Assembly: GCF_028746185.1 (NCBI RefSeq)
Contig: NZ_JAQIVH010000050.1
Location: forward strand, 1-64,000
Source: Paenibacillus_E qinlingensis
GTDB taxonomy: Bacteria; Bacillota; Bacilli; Paenibacillales; NBRC-103111
DNA: 64,000 nt
Direction: 5' to 3'
The notes under the pieces were generated by a model. The model had not been told where the DNA came from, made no database searches, and worked only from the letters and a program-made list of their open reading frames with translations. How positions within the stretch are numbered: the stretch's first letter is position 1; each line of letters opens with the position of its first letter. This document shows, in pieces, positions 33,640 to 43,326 of this stretch. Both the position numbers and the translations under genes were made by a program.

Positions 33640-36348
33640 TTAATTCTCCAAAATTGGATCTGCCAGAATCAGATTAAGCAATCCTTTGCGATCGGACTTA
33701 AAGTTGATTTCCAGCCGCTTTACCCCCGTAACATTGAGATCGATCTCACGTGCTGCTTGACCGGAATGGATATTCTCAATCGTGGCAAGCACTTTGCCGT
33801 CTCCGCGGATTGTGATTGTTCCTGACGCTGTATCGGATATGCGGCTCTCGTCCGCACCGACTTTCGCTTTAAAACGAGCATATTCCCCGTTGATCATGAC
33901 AGAGGCGGTCCCTCCTGTTGCGATATCAGGTGGATAAGCCTTGTCATGTAAATAGATCCCAAGTCCAGATGAATATCTAATGCCATTAATTGTGAAGACA
34001 GGCGCATGATTGGCGGTATTTTGCGTCAAGATATCCCATTTGTTGGTCACCATATGCGACTGTGCTTCGAAAAGTTTGGTCACAGTCAATTTGGTGAGCG
34101 GTGTTGCAGCTCCACTACGACTTGTTGTTCCTTTTCCATCGAGGTTCCATTTCGTCAGATGGGCGTCTACATTCACAGCATACATGACCCTGTCTGCGAT
34201 GCTCGGCAGCGTCAATCTGCTCGTACCAATAACACGCCAAAGCTCACTTCCGGTGTTCGAGTCATAGGCCGCAAGGAGTGGGGAACGAGTGTCCTTGGCC
34301 GTTCCGCGATACACCATTAGGTCGCCCGCTAACATCATGTTATCTCCAAAATCATCATTCACATAATTCTCAATCTGACGGTTCCAAAGCTCCTTGCTTG
34401 TAGATAAATCAAGAGAAACGGCCCAATTGGTGCCATCCTTCTTCGCATAACTAACGATTAGTGCTTTGTCGGTTGCATCTGCTGATACGATGGAGCCCCC
34501 CAACTCTTTTCTCCACATAGCGGATTTCGTTTTCAAATCTAAGGCGTACACATAGCCTGTCAACGTGGTGAAATATAGCGTGTCGCCTTTTAAGTTAAAA
34601 TAGTCCACGCGGTGATTGCGAAGATCGTATTCATCCGTAACAAAATCCAGCTTCCACTCCCACTCCTGAGTCCCGGTTTGCCGGTTCAGCGCAACAATTT
34701 TACCATCTGTGGCAGCGAGCAGCATATCATTGTAAGTGACAAAATCATACCCCATAAAATTCTCTTTCGTGTACGTCCAACGAATGTTTCCAGTGGCTTT
34801 ATCAAGGGCCCGAACATGATTCCCATCTCGAAAATAAACCACAGATTCGTCCATAACCGGTATCGTTACAATTCCTGCAGGGACTTTCCATTTCATAGAT
34901 CCCGTTTCAATATCGATCCTATAATTATTCTTTTCATCATTAAAATAAAGGGAATCCTTATCCGCTATAATCTTATATGCGTAATGCTCAATAGGGAACG
35001 ACCAGAGCAAACGGCCATCTTGGGCAGAAACAGCATATACATACATCGAGTCGGCATAAAAAACCTTGCTTCCCGATACGAGGGGCCGTGTTTCGCTCGC
35101 GTTCCAGTCATGAGCAAACTTCAGGCCAGATTCCTTCGCTTTGAAGATCCAAGCAGGGTCGCTTGGTTTGGAAGATGTGGATGTTCCTTGGGATTGAGTA
35201 GACGGCTGCGCCGTCGATGTGGCCTTTTCCTCTGTCTGGATGGAGACCACACGTTTGATGTCATCCCAAATTACTTCCGCACCGAGAGACTCACTAATGA
35301 AACGAACTGGGACTAAAGTCGAACCGTTCACGAGTTGCGGCGATACGTCTAGTGTCATAGACCGTCCGTTAAGCCAGGCTTGCTTGGAGTCAATGGTCAG
35401 CTTGACAGCTGTTGCTCCTTTCACACCAATGACCGATCGTTCTCCCCCGTTCCAAGTCACTTTCGCTCCTAAGGCCTCGAAAATAGCTCTCATCGGTACG
35501 AAGGTGCGTCCGTCGATCAAGAGGGGTTCCTGTCCGTCCATTTTCAGTTTGTTACCGTTAATTTCAACTGTAATCGGCGGCGTTTTATCATATTTAACCT
35601 TGACCCCATTACTTTCTAAGTACTTCATGACACCAAGTCCGAGTTCATCCAGTGGATTCCCCTGTGCATAGGCGGTCTCTAGATTCTTTACCATCAAGAG
35701 AGGCGACACGTCGTCTATCCGATTATTGGATACGTAGACATGTCGAAGACTATCCGACATCGTCAGGAGAAGCGTAATATCCTCTATCTGGTTATCTGCC
35801 GCGTCGAGCCAAACGAGTTTATGATTATACAGCGGCGATAAGTCCTTAATCTGATTTTCGGCAACAAATAATTCGGTCAAATTGGATAAGCCACTTAAAG
35901 GCGACAAATCCTGAATGGTTGCTCTTGATGCGCCTAAATGCTGAAGTTTCTTCAGATTTCGGAGCGGTGTTAAATCGGAAACCTGCGTCTGAGATATATC
36001 AAGAAAGGTTAGATTACTCAAATTTGCGATCGGCTGCAAATCAGTGATGGACTGATTGGAAACGATCAACTTGTTCAAGTTTTGAGCAAACTCCAGCCCT
36101 TTTAAGCTTGTGATCCGTTCGTTTCGGAAAGCGTAAATGGATGTCAACTTCAACAAGTCATCTTTCGTAAGAACGCCCTCATTTTTACCGATTGTTTGGC
36201 GTACGACCTTCTCTAGATTTGCATCTTCAATCAGTGAGTCTTGTGCACTGGCCATTTGGACTGGCAGCAAAGCCGAGATCAACAACGCAAAGACTACACA
36301 GAACGCTAATAGCCTATTTTTCATGATACTTACTGGTATAAAAAGCAT
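33640..36348 (-). CDS. Secreted multidomain protein: LRR, stalk domain, beta-propeller, NPCBM
   Basis: A signal peptide (ending ASAQDS, about residue 36) is followed by five or six internalin-like 22-residue leucine-rich repeats (about 70-245, for example NLTFLDISQTQVSDLTPLRN). Then comes a copper-amine-oxidase-like stalk domain (about 268-375, with MRAIFEALGAKVTWNGGER and VPVRFISESLGAEVIWDD). A PQQ-type beta-propeller follows (about 400-730, repeats such as LLWSFPIEHYAYKI and IRWTYTKENF), then an NPCBM-like module (about 775-902). Extracellular binding of a protein or glycan is likely; no catalytic residues are evident. AGAGGGGA precedes the ATG at 36348. It stands alone between terminators. 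Confidence 0.82.
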   Translation of the reverse strand: MLFIPVSIMKNRLLAFCVVFALLISALLPVQMASAQDSLIEDANLEKVVRQTIGKNEGVLTKDDLLKLTSIYAFRNERITSLKGLEFAQNLNKLIVSNQSITDLQPIANLSNLTFLDISQTQVSDLTPLRNLKKLQHLGASRATIQDLSPLSGLSNLTELFVAENQIKDLSPLYNHKLVWLDAADNQIEDITLLLTMSDSLRHVYVSNNRIDDVSPLLMVKNLETAYAQGNPLDELGLGVMKYLESNGVKVKYDKTPPITVEINGNKLKMDGQEPLLIDGRTFVPMRAIFEALGAKVTWNGGERSVIGVKGATAVKLTIDSKQAWLNGRSMTLDVSPQLVNGSTLVPVRFISESLGAEVIWDDIKRVVSIQTEEKATSTAQPSTQSQGTSTSSKPSDPAWIFKAKESGLKFAHDWNASETRPLVSGSKVFYADSMYVYAVSAQDGRLLWSFPIEHYAYKIIADKDSLYFNDEKNNYRIDIETGSMKWKVPAGIVTIPVMDESVVYFRDGNHVRALDKATGNIRWTYTKENFMGYDFVTYNDMLLAATDGKIVALNRQTGTQEWEWKLDFVTDEYDLRNHRVDYFNLKGDTLYFTTLTGYVYALDLKTKSAMWRKELGGSIVSADATDKALIVSYAKKDGTNWAVSLDLSTSKELWNRQIENYVNDDFGDNMMLAGDLMVYRGTAKDTRSPLLAAYDSNTGSELWRVIGTSRLTLPSIADRVMYAVNVDAHLTKWNLDGKGTTSRSGAATPLTKLTVTKLFEAQSHMVTNKWDILTQNTANHAPVFTINGIRYSSGLGIYLHDKAYPPDIATGGTASVMINGEYARFKAKVGADESRISDTASGTITIRGDGKVLATIENIHSGQAAREIDLNVTGVKRLEINFKSDRKGLLNLILADPILEN

Positions 36349-36466
36349 GAAATTTCCCCTCTTTACAATGGTTCTATAATACTAGCGACTATTATACCAA
36401 TTACAGGGATTTGTGAACAGAAATTTACAACCTCCATAAGATTAGGCGCTTTGCCATGTAAAGATA

Positions 36467-38077
36467 CTACATAGACCTGATAATGCGCGGCAATAAAGGG
36501 AGAAGTCGATCCATCGTAATCGGATCATCAAAATTCCATTTGCCTTCTAATATATGAACGTTATCTTCCCTCATGGATTTCCAGTAGGGATGATTAGTTA
36601 CGCTCTGTGCCATAAGCTTGGAACGTTCATACTCATCCACGAGCAGAAACAGATGGTCAGCCTCGTAATCCTTGATCATTTCGGGCTCAATTGCGAAAAA
36701 TGGAATGCTCCTAGCAATCAAATCTTTCACTGGGTCAGAAGGCTCGAAAGCTAAAGGATGATATAGGGTTATTGCTATACCTCTCATTCCCATGACATAG
36801 ATAACACCATCATTCACGACGAAAATGGTAGCTTGCTTCCGTTTGTCCATTGGATAGGTAAACAGCCGCTTCCATATCTCGTTGGATCTCTGCTCATAGC
36901 TCTCTACCCAATTTCGCGCTTCGTTGGTTCTACCGAATAGATCAGCTACCTTCAAAAGCCGATCATATGTATGCTCAAACCGATCAATTGCTACGATGGG
37001 AGAAATATTGGACAGCTTATCTATCCAATCCATCCGGAAACCACTATATACAATGAGATCGGGATTCAACGCTTTAACCTTACCAGGTTCACCTAAAAGC
37101 CCGACATCAGCTATGTTGTTCAATTCCTCGCGATAGACTACTTTTTTGCCAACTACCGTCATATCCGCACCAATCGGCTTGATGCCGAGAGCCAATAAAT
37201 CACCAAGTACTGCCCCCACTGCCACAACTCTTGTGAAAGGGGTCGAACCTCGCTCATTTGTTATCAGTTTATTGCTTTTAGTGCGGACATATTGTTTGGG
37301 CGTCATCCCCGTCTCATGCCGAAACTTGCGGGAAAAATAATATTCGTCCTTAAAACCGACTCTGCGCGCAATTTCACGTAAAGGGTCATCCGTTTGGAGA
37401 AGAAGCTCCTTGGCCCTGTTAATGCGCACCTCAGTCAAATATTCAAGCGGTTTTTTGCCAATTAACGACTGAAACAAATCACTGTATTTCCAACGGCCAA
37501 CACCTGACATCCGCAATAGCATCTCAACCGTAATTTCCTCCCGGTAGTTGTGATTGAGATAGTTGATCGTTTGTTGAACAGCTGATGTGGCATCGGTGAA
37601 AGAATGCATGGTTTGGACATTTTCCATAAGAAGGACAAGAAGCTCTTGCAGATGAATCTGCTGCTTACAACGTTCTACGAACTCATGTCTCAATGTATCG
37701 CTAGCTCGATGAGCTACCTGTTCAAGCAAATCCACCAGTCTCGACAAAGGCATCACATCGATCTTCGTCTCGTAAGGAATACAGGGCCCAATATCAATGG
37801 ATGGCTCTTTTTCTCCTATTCCATAGGCATGGAAGCGAATTATATACACAGCTCCAAGCAGATCACTTTCGCCGTTAATCTCTATTTCTGCCTTGTCCCC
37901 TGGGGCCAAAAGCATACAAGATCCTTGATCCGCATACAGAATATGCCCGGCCAGACGAAGATTGCCCCCCATCCGAGCAAAGCAAATGATCCGATGACCA
38001 TGACTATCCGTGGGAATAACCAACTTGGCGGACAACAAGTCTATGATTTTAACCTCTACTATATCGTATATATACAT
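36467..38077 (-). CDS. AraC-type regulator with C-terminal FecB-like metallophore-binding domain
   Basis: The N-terminal sensing domain (about 1-170) is followed by an AraC DNA-binding domain (about 175-275, with ITVEMLLRMSGVGRWKYSDL and LREIARRVGFKDEYYFSRKF). A class III periplasmic-binding domain follows (about 290-535, with VVAVGAVLGDLLALGIKPIG and ALNPDLIVYSGF). Proteins of this design, such as Btr, bind a metal-siderophore in the cytoplasm and activate transport genes. The frame extends to 38104, but AAGGAAGGGA precedes the ATG at 38077, giving about 536 residues. It is divergent from the Cnt-like operon, its likely target. This copy is intact. Confidence 0.87.
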   Translation of the reverse strand: MYIYDIVEVKIIDLLSAKLVIPTDSHGHRIICFARMGGNLRLAGHILYADQGSCMLLAPGDKAEIEINGESDLLGAVYIIRFHAYGIGEKEPSIDIGPCIPYETKIDVMPLSRLVDLLEQVAHRASDTLRHEFVERCKQQIHLQELLVLLMENVQTMHSFTDATSAVQQTINYLNHNYREEITVEMLLRMSGVGRWKYSDLFQSLIGKKPLEYLTEVRINRAKELLLQTDDPLREIARRVGFKDEYYFSRKFRHETGMTPKQYVRTKSNKLITNERGSTPFTRVVAVGAVLGDLLALGIKPIGADMTVVGKKVVYREELNNIADVGLLGEPGKVKALNPDLIVYSGFRMDWIDKLSNISPIVAIDRFEHTYDRLLKVADLFGRTNEARNWVESYEQRSNEIWKRLFTYPMDKRKQATIFVVNDGVIYVMGMRGIAITLYHPLAFEPSDPVKDLIARSIPFFAIEPEMIKDYEADHLFLLVDEYERSKLMAQSVTNHPYWKSMREDNVHILEGKWNFDDPITMDRLLPLLPRIIRSM

Positions 38078-38167
38078 GTCAAGGTCCCTTCCTTCTCCGT
38101 CCATGCCTGCTAGTATTTAGGGATACCACGCTCTATTTTGTCCAATAAAAAAACAGTTGTTTCTCCA

Positions 38168-38220
38168 TTGTTAATTGTAGCAAAAAAAAATATTATTATC
38201 GAGTATGATAATCATTATCA
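38168..38220 (+). promoter_or_regulatory. Promoter and canonical Fur box of the Cnt-like operon
   Basis: TTGTTA (38168-38173), a 17-bp spacer and TATTAT (38191-38196) form a sigma-A promoter. TGATAATCATTATCA (38206-38220) is a perfect 7-1-7 Fur-family operator covering the expected transcription start. The match is closer to Fur than to known Zur boxes, though Zur binding cannot be excluded. Confidence 0.85.
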
Positions 38221-38241
38221 ATGAAAAGGGGAATTACTTAG

Positions 38242-39858
38242 ATGATCCGCAAAAAATCAACTCGCTTCTTACCAAAAGTAGCTGTGCTATTAGCATTGCT
38301 TATTACTGTATTAGGCTGCTCAAAGACAGAGCCAGCAACCAACACTAGCACGGCTTCCCCCCAAAAACCAAAGGAAATCACCGTTTCCTGGATGAGGGAT
38401 TTGGGCCCATCGAACCCTCATGCCTACTATCCTAATCAATTATTTTCACAGTCCATGATTTACGAGCCGCTTGTCAGCTATAACGAAGGTGGAGAGCTTA
38501 AGCCTTATCTTGCCGAGTCATGGAATATTTCAACGGATGGCAAAGAATACACCTTCAAACTTCGCAAAAACATTAAGTTCTCGGATGGTACGCCATTTAA
38601 CGCTGCTATTGTGAAAAGAAATTTCGATGCCATCATGAAAAACAAAAGCACGCACAGTTGGCTTGGCATAGCAAAGATGTTGGAAAAAACGGAGATTGTT
38701 GACGAGCAAACGGTTAAGTTAACTCTCTCTGAACCGTATTATCCAGCATTACAGGATTTGGCGACAGTAAGACCTTTCCGCTTCCTTGGTGAAGCCGGTT
38801 TCCCAGAAGGCGATGATACCCTTAAAGCTCTAAAAGCACCGATAGGTACAGGACCGTGGATGATTACGGAGTACAAACAAGATCAATACACCGTATTCAC
38901 TAGAAACCCCAATTATTGGGGTGAGCAGCCCAAGATTGATAAGGTAACGGTTAAAATCATTCCTGACAGTGAAACACGTGTACTAGCTTTTGAAAAAGGC
39001 GAACTGGATATGTTATTTGGCGAAGGAGCGATCAGCCTCGATGCCTATAAACAACTACAAAGCACCGGCAAATATGGAACAGCTCTCTCGGATCCGGTAG
39101 GTACTAGAAATATTATGTTGAACACCTCTAACGATAAACTTGCGGATCAACGAGTCCGTCTTGCTCTTCAACATGGCTTGGATAAACAGAGCATCGTAGA
39201 TGGTATTACAGGCGGTGTGGAACAAAAAGCCGATTCTCTTTTATCGAACAACTATCCGTATGTGGATTTGAAAGTTAACCCGATGGATTACAGCAAAGCC
39301 AAAGCAATGGCATATTTAGATGAAGCCGGTTGGAAAATGGCTCCAGGACAAACAATTCGGGAAAAAGATGGCAAAAAATTAGAGTTGCAATTAGATTACG
39401 ATAACACCGACCCGATACAAAAAGTAATGGGAGAAGCTGTACAAGCAGCTTGGGGGGAGATTGGCGTTAAACTGAACATCACTGGTGTAGAATTAACTAC
39501 AGCAACTAAGCTGCTCAGAGAAGGAAAGTTTGACGTTCGTTTCTGGTTTAATTCCGGTGTTCCTTATGATCCACATACACTTGTTAATGCTGTGAAAGAA
39601 CCGAGCTTTGGTGTGGCTGAAGCCCATTCACGCATTCCTATGAAGCAGGAATTGGACAAGAAAATACAGACAGTACTTGCCTCTACGAATGAAGTTGAAC
39701 GTAAAAAGCTCTATACGGAAATTTTGACAACTTTGCATGAGCAGTCCGTCATCGTACCGATTTCTTATATTAAACAAACCGTTGTGTACAATAAATCCTT
39801 ATCCAATGTTAGCTTCCCAGCAAGTCGTTGGGATCACCCTTTCAATGGAATTAAGTAG
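38242..39858 (+). CDS. cntA: Extracellular solute-binding lipoprotein, CntA/NikA-like
   Basis: The 538-residue lipoprotein (lipobox VLGC, Cys about 26) belongs to SBP family 5. The N-terminal block WMRDLGPSNPHAYYPNQLFSQ followed by SMIYEPLV resembles staphylococcal CntA (DIGDMNPHVY, SMIYEPLV). Other landmarks are YTFKLRKNIKFSDGTPF, APIGTGPWMI and the C-terminal WDHPFNGI, where CntA has ELPFNEM. CntA binds a metal complexed with the opine staphylopine, and NikA binds nickel chelates. It is the first gene of the operon, with AAAAGGGG before the ATG. Assignment as CntA rather than a peptide or nickel binder rests on gene order plus these motifs. Confidence 0.75.
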   Translation: MIRKKSTRFLPKVAVLLALLITVLGCSKTEPATNTSTASPQKPKEITVSWMRDLGPSNPHAYYPNQLFSQSMIYEPLVSYNEGGELKPYLAESWNISTDGKEYTFKLRKNIKFSDGTPFNAAIVKRNFDAIMKNKSTHSWLGIAKMLEKTEIVDEQTVKLTLSEPYYPALQDLATVRPFRFLGEAGFPEGDDTLKALKAPIGTGPWMITEYKQDQYTVFTRNPNYWGEQPKIDKVTVKIIPDSETRVLAFEKGELDMLFGEGAISLDAYKQLQSTGKYGTALSDPVGTRNIMLNTSNDKLADQRVRLALQHGLDKQSIVDGITGGVEQKADSLLSNNYPYVDLKVNPMDYSKAKAMAYLDEAGWKMAPGQTIREKDGKKLELQLDYDNTDPIQKVMGEAVQAAWGEIGVKLNITGVELTTATKLLREGKFDVRFWFNSGVPYDPHTLVNAVKEPSFGVAEAHSRIPMKQELDKKIQTVLASTNEVERKKLYTEILTTLHEQSVIVPISYIKQTVVYNKSLSNVSFPASRWDHPFNGIK

Positions 39859-40795
39859 CTATATTGGGAAGCGACTGTTCGCCATTATTCCTTTGATCAT
39901 TTTCGCTACATTGCTCACATTTATCTTAATTCAGCTTTCGCCGGTGGACCCGGCGGAAGCTTATTTCTCCGCTTCGCATATTCAACCGACGGAACAACTT
40001 CTTGCCGAGAAGAGACATGAACTCGGGCTGGATCAGCCGCTTTATATACAATATTGGCAATTGTTAACTCAAATCGCCAAACTTGATTTTGGAACATCCT
40101 ATCTGTCCAATAAACCTGTATGGGACGAGGTCGCGATGCGACTTCCAGCCACCTTACAGCTTGCATGTAGCAGTATCATTATAACGATTGTTGTCAGCAT
40201 AGGACTTGGGTATTGGTCCGCTGTTTACGCCAATAGCTGGATTGATTATTTCAGCAGGGCGCTTTCCTATTTTGGCGCGTCCATCCCACAATTTTGGCTC
40301 GGCTATTTATTGATCTTTTTCTTCGCTGTCCAATTGGATTGGTTACCTGTGAATGGGATGGGAAGCTGGAAGCATCTCGTCCTGCCTTCATTAACCCTGT
40401 CGTTTGCTCTTATCGCTGTCTATAGTCGACTTTTGAGGGCAAGTATTTTGGAGCAATTGCAAGAAGTGTATGTGTTGTATGCCAGAACCCGTGGTATTCA
40501 TGAAGGAGCAATTATGTTTAAACATGTGATGAAGATTGCCATTTCTCCTATTATTACTGGCTTAGGAATGAATTTCGGCAAGCTGCTCACGGGTACGATT
40601 ATTGTCGAGCAGGTGTTTTCATGGCCTGGAATAGGCAGGTATTTTATTGAAGCCATCTTTAATCGAGATATGCCAGTCGTTCAATGCTATGTGCTTCTCG
40701 CTGCATGCGCGTTCCTACTTTGCAACCTGATCGTAGATATATTTCAAATGTATATGGATCCTCGAATTTCTTTGAAAGGAAGAAGCGATCGGTGA
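39845..40795 (+). CDS. cntB: ABC permease, CntB/NikB-like
   Basis: The protein starts MELSSYIGKRLFAIIPLIIF at the ATG at 39845, overlapping the end of cntA by 14 bp; an upstream ATG at 39737 would lie deep inside cntA. It has six helices, the OppB-type N-terminal amphipathic loop (QPTEQLLAEKRHELGLDQPLYIQYW) and the EAA motif (YARTRGIHEGAIMFKHVMK). It forms the membrane channel with the next gene. No insertions or truncations are seen. Confidence 0.82.
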   Translation: MELSSYIGKRLFAIIPLIIFATLLTFILIQLSPVDPAEAYFSASHIQPTEQLLAEKRHELGLDQPLYIQYWQLLTQIAKLDFGTSYLSNKPVWDEVAMRLPATLQLACSSIIITIVVSIGLGYWSAVYANSWIDYFSRALSYFGASIPQFWLGYLLIFFFAVQLDWLPVNGMGSWKHLVLPSLTLSFALIAVYSRLLRASILEQLQEVYVLYARTRGIHEGAIMFKHVMKIAISPIITGLGMNFGKLLTGTIIVEQVFSWPGIGRYFIEAIFNRDMPVVQCYVLLAACAFLLCNLIVDIFQMYMDPRISLKGRSDR

Positions 40796-41625
40796 TGAAA
40801 CCTATGAAGAATGTTCTCTCAGGTAAGAAGACCATCATCGCGTGCACTTGCTTCCTGCTGCTTTGTTTCTTAATCACAATTCTAGCACCTTACCTTGCAC
40901 CGCATGATCCAATCAAGGTCAATCTAGCATTGAAGCTACAGCCACCTTCATCTGATTATTTATTAGGTACAGATCATCTAGGGCGTGATCTATTATCCCG
41001 ACTGCTGTACGGAGCTCGCATATCATTAGGCTTAGTCTTCCTCGTATTTATTTTATCATTAACGATAGGATTAATCGTTGGAACCGTGGCGGGGTACCAA
41101 GGCGGATGGATCGATACCTTACTCATGCGCTTCTGTGATGGTGTCATGGCTTTTCCTAACCTTGTACTTGTCCTGGGAATTGTAGCGATGCTAGGTCCCG
41201 GTATCATGCAGATCGTGTTTGCCCTACTTCTTGTTCAGTGGGTAACCTATGCTCGGATGTTTCGCGGCCTTGTTGTCAGCTTAAGAGAACGCCAGTTTAT
41301 TACGGCTGCCATCATAAGCGGGTCATCACCATGGACCATTATGAGGCAACACATCATTCCCAACGTTCTGCCCCCCATTGTCGTTATCGGGACACTTGAG
41401 ATTGGTTGGGCGATTATGGATATTTCTGCGCTGTCTTTCCTTGGATTAGGCATTCAGCCGCCTACCCCTGAGTGGGGTGCAATGATTCATGAGGGCAAGA
41501 GCTACATTCGGAGTCATCCCGGACTGATGATGTATCCTGGATTTTTCATTTTACTTGTCGTGATTAATTTCAATCTGCTCGGTGAAGCGCTATCGAATAA
41601 ATTTGGGATAAAAAAACGTTTTTAA
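40795..41625 (+). CDS. cntC: ABC permease, CntC/NikC-like
   Basis: The ATG at 40795 overlaps the TGA of the previous gene and is preceded by AAAGGAAG. The 276-residue protein has one N-terminal helix, the OppC/NikC segment YLLGTDHLGRDLLSRLLYGARISL, five further helices and an EAA loop (AAIISGSSPWTIMRQHIIPNVLPP). The FLGLGIQPPTPEWGAMI block is conserved in nickel and peptide permeases. It partners the CntB-like subunit. Confidence 0.83.
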   Translation: MKPMKNVLSGKKTIIACTCFLLLCFLITILAPYLAPHDPIKVNLALKLQPPSSDYLLGTDHLGRDLLSRLLYGARISLGLVFLVFILSLTIGLIVGTVAGYQGGWIDTLLMRFCDGVMAFPNLVLVLGIVAMLGPGIMQIVFALLLVQWVTYARMFRGLVVSLRERQFITAAIISGSSPWTIMRQHIIPNVLPPIVVIGTLEIGWAIMDISALSFLGLGIQPPTPEWGAMIHEGKSYIRSHPGLMMYPGFFILLVVINFNLLGEALSNKFGIKKRF

Positions 41626-41643
41626 ACAAGGAATGAGGCTAAC

Positions 41644-42480
41644 ATGAACACATCCCGCAATGTTTTGCAGGTCAGTGGGCTGAATGTCAAAATAGACACA
41701 AATCAAGGTCAACTTCAACTTCTTCATGATATTCATTTCAACTTAGAAGAGGGGCAAATTCTCGGCCTAGTCGGCGAAAGTGGTTGCGGCAAAAGCATGA
41801 CATGCAAATCTATCTTGCAGTTAATGGATCCACATACCTTTGTCGAAGGCAGTATTCAACTGCGTGGCCGTGAGCTTAACGGCTTGGATCCGAAGGAAAT
41901 GCGCCGCATTCGAGGCAAAGAAATAGGTTTCATTATGCAAAATCCGATGAATGCCTTTACGCCAGTGTATTCTATTGGAAATCAATTTATTGAAACCATC
42001 CGTACACACAGCAAACTGAGCAAAAAAGAAGCCACTGAGCTAGCTGCCGCTTCTCTCGATAACGTTAATTTGCCAAATCCCTATGAGCTTCTCAAGCTAT
42101 ACCCTTCTCAACTGAGCGGGGGCATGCTGCAACGTGTGATGATTGCGATATGTATGTGCCTGAAACCCACCGTTGTTATCGCCGATGAACCCACTACCGC
42201 ATTGGATATGGTCAACCAATTACAAGTGTTACGACAGCTAGAACGGCTGCGATCGGAATGTGGGACAACCATTTTGCTGATTTCTCATGATTTAAGCGTC
42301 ATTGCAGAAATGGCAGATGAAGTGATGGTTATGCAGCATGGGAGAATTGTTGAACAAGCTGATGTCTTTCAACTATTCGATCAACCTGCACATGACTATA
42401 CAAAAAATTTGCTAAACGCAAGGATGCAGTTACCCGATTTCACAAGTAAGCCAACGTTCGCGTACACTGCAAACTTTTAA
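41644..42480 (+). CDS. cntD: ABC transporter ATPase, CntD/NikD-like
   Basis: The 278-residue ATPase has Walker A LVGESGCGKSMT, signature QLSGGMLQRVMIAI, Walker B VVIADEPTTALD and switch His LLISHDLSV. At 278 residues it is shorter than OppD and close to NikD/CntD, and it lacks the long C-terminal oligopeptide-type extension with its cysteine-rich tail. It is transcribed 18 bp after the permease gene. Confidence 0.83.
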   Translation: MNTSRNVLQVSGLNVKIDTNQGQLQLLHDIHFNLEEGQILGLVGESGCGKSMTCKSILQLMDPHTFVEGSIQLRGRELNGLDPKEMRRIRGKEIGFIMQNPMNAFTPVYSIGNQFIETIRTHSKLSKKEATELAAASLDNVNLPNPYELLKLYPSQLSGGMLQRVMIAICMCLKPTVVIADEPTTALDMVNQLQVLRQLERLRSECGTTILLISHDLSVIAEMADEVMVMQHGRIVEQADVFQLFDQPAHDYTKNLLNARMQLPDFTSKPTFAYTANF

Positions 42481-42495
42481 AAAGAGGTCACATAC

Positions 42496-43326
42496 ATGAG
42501 CTTACTGCACGTACAGGAAGTCAGCCATACTTACGGAAAAAATCGATTGTTTAGCACTGCACGCCAACAACCACCAATCCTGTCTAACATCTCTTTCTCT
42601 ATCGAGGAAGGCGAATGTCTAGGTTTATTGGGGAGTAGTGGAGCTGGTAAAAGTACACTCGGTAAAGTTATTCTTGGGTTGGAGAAACCACAGCAAGGTA
42701 AGGTCATCTTGATGGGGCACGATATGTACAGCATGCATGCATCCTCTCGCAGAATAGTTCGTCGAGACTTGCAAGTTGTTTTACAAGATTGTTATTCGGC
42801 CGTTAATCCACGCATGTCTGCCGAACAGATCATTGGAGAGCCCCTCAGCAACTACATGTCAATGTCGTTGCTTGAACAAAAGCGAGCGGTCTGCGAGCTG
42901 TTGGAAAGGGTTGGACTACAGGCAACTGACGCTTTGAAATCCCCCCATCAATTCAGTGGCGGCCAATTGCAAAGAATCAACATTGCAAGGGCGATTGCGC
43001 TGAAGCCGAAGCTTATCGTGTTAGATGAGCCGATTAGCAGCCTTGATATGGTGAATCAAAGCCAGATATTAGCCTTGTTACATGACTTGAAGTTAACATT
43101 CGGGCTTTCTTATCTATTCATCACCCATGACATCAAGGCTGCTTACGCGCTGTCGGATCGGTTAGCGGTCATGGAGCAGGGTAAGCTCATAGGGCAGTTC
43201 GAAAACAAGGAATCGATTTTCACATCGTCTCAACCTGCAGTAAAACGCTTGTTACAATCCGTCCTTGCTGAGCATCCGCGAGATCGAAAAATCAAACCTA
43301 TTCAGACAGAATGTCTGTCACTATGA
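42496..43326 (+). CDS. cntF: ABC transporter ATPase, CntF/NikE-like
   Basis: The 276-residue partner ATPase has LLGSSGAGKSTLGKVILGLE (Walker A), FSGGQLQRINIARAIALKP (signature), LIVLDEPISSLDM (Walker B) and FITHDIKAAYALS. It follows the NikD-like gene by 15 bp and overlaps the MFS gene by 16 bp. The pair should energise the CntBC-like channel. Confidence 0.83.
   Translation: MSLLHVQEVSHTYGKNRLFSTARQQPPILSNISFSIEEGECLGLLGSSGAGKSTLGKVILGLEKPQQGKVILMGHDMYSMHASSRRIVRRDLQVVLQDCYSAVNPRMSAEQIIGEPLSNYMSMSLLEQKRAVCELLERVGLQATDALKSPHQFSGGQLQRINIARAIALKPKLIVLDEPISSLDMVNQSQILALLHDLKLTFGLSYLFITHDIKAAYALSDRLAVMEQGKLIGQFENKESIFTSSQPAVKRLLQSVLAEHPRDRKIKPIQTECLSL

Noticed and set aside
34612..35316. 234-codon open frame opposite the stalk-domain protein gene
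   Set aside because: It is the antisense shadow of a well-supported gene, with no ribosome binding site and low-complexity basic translation.
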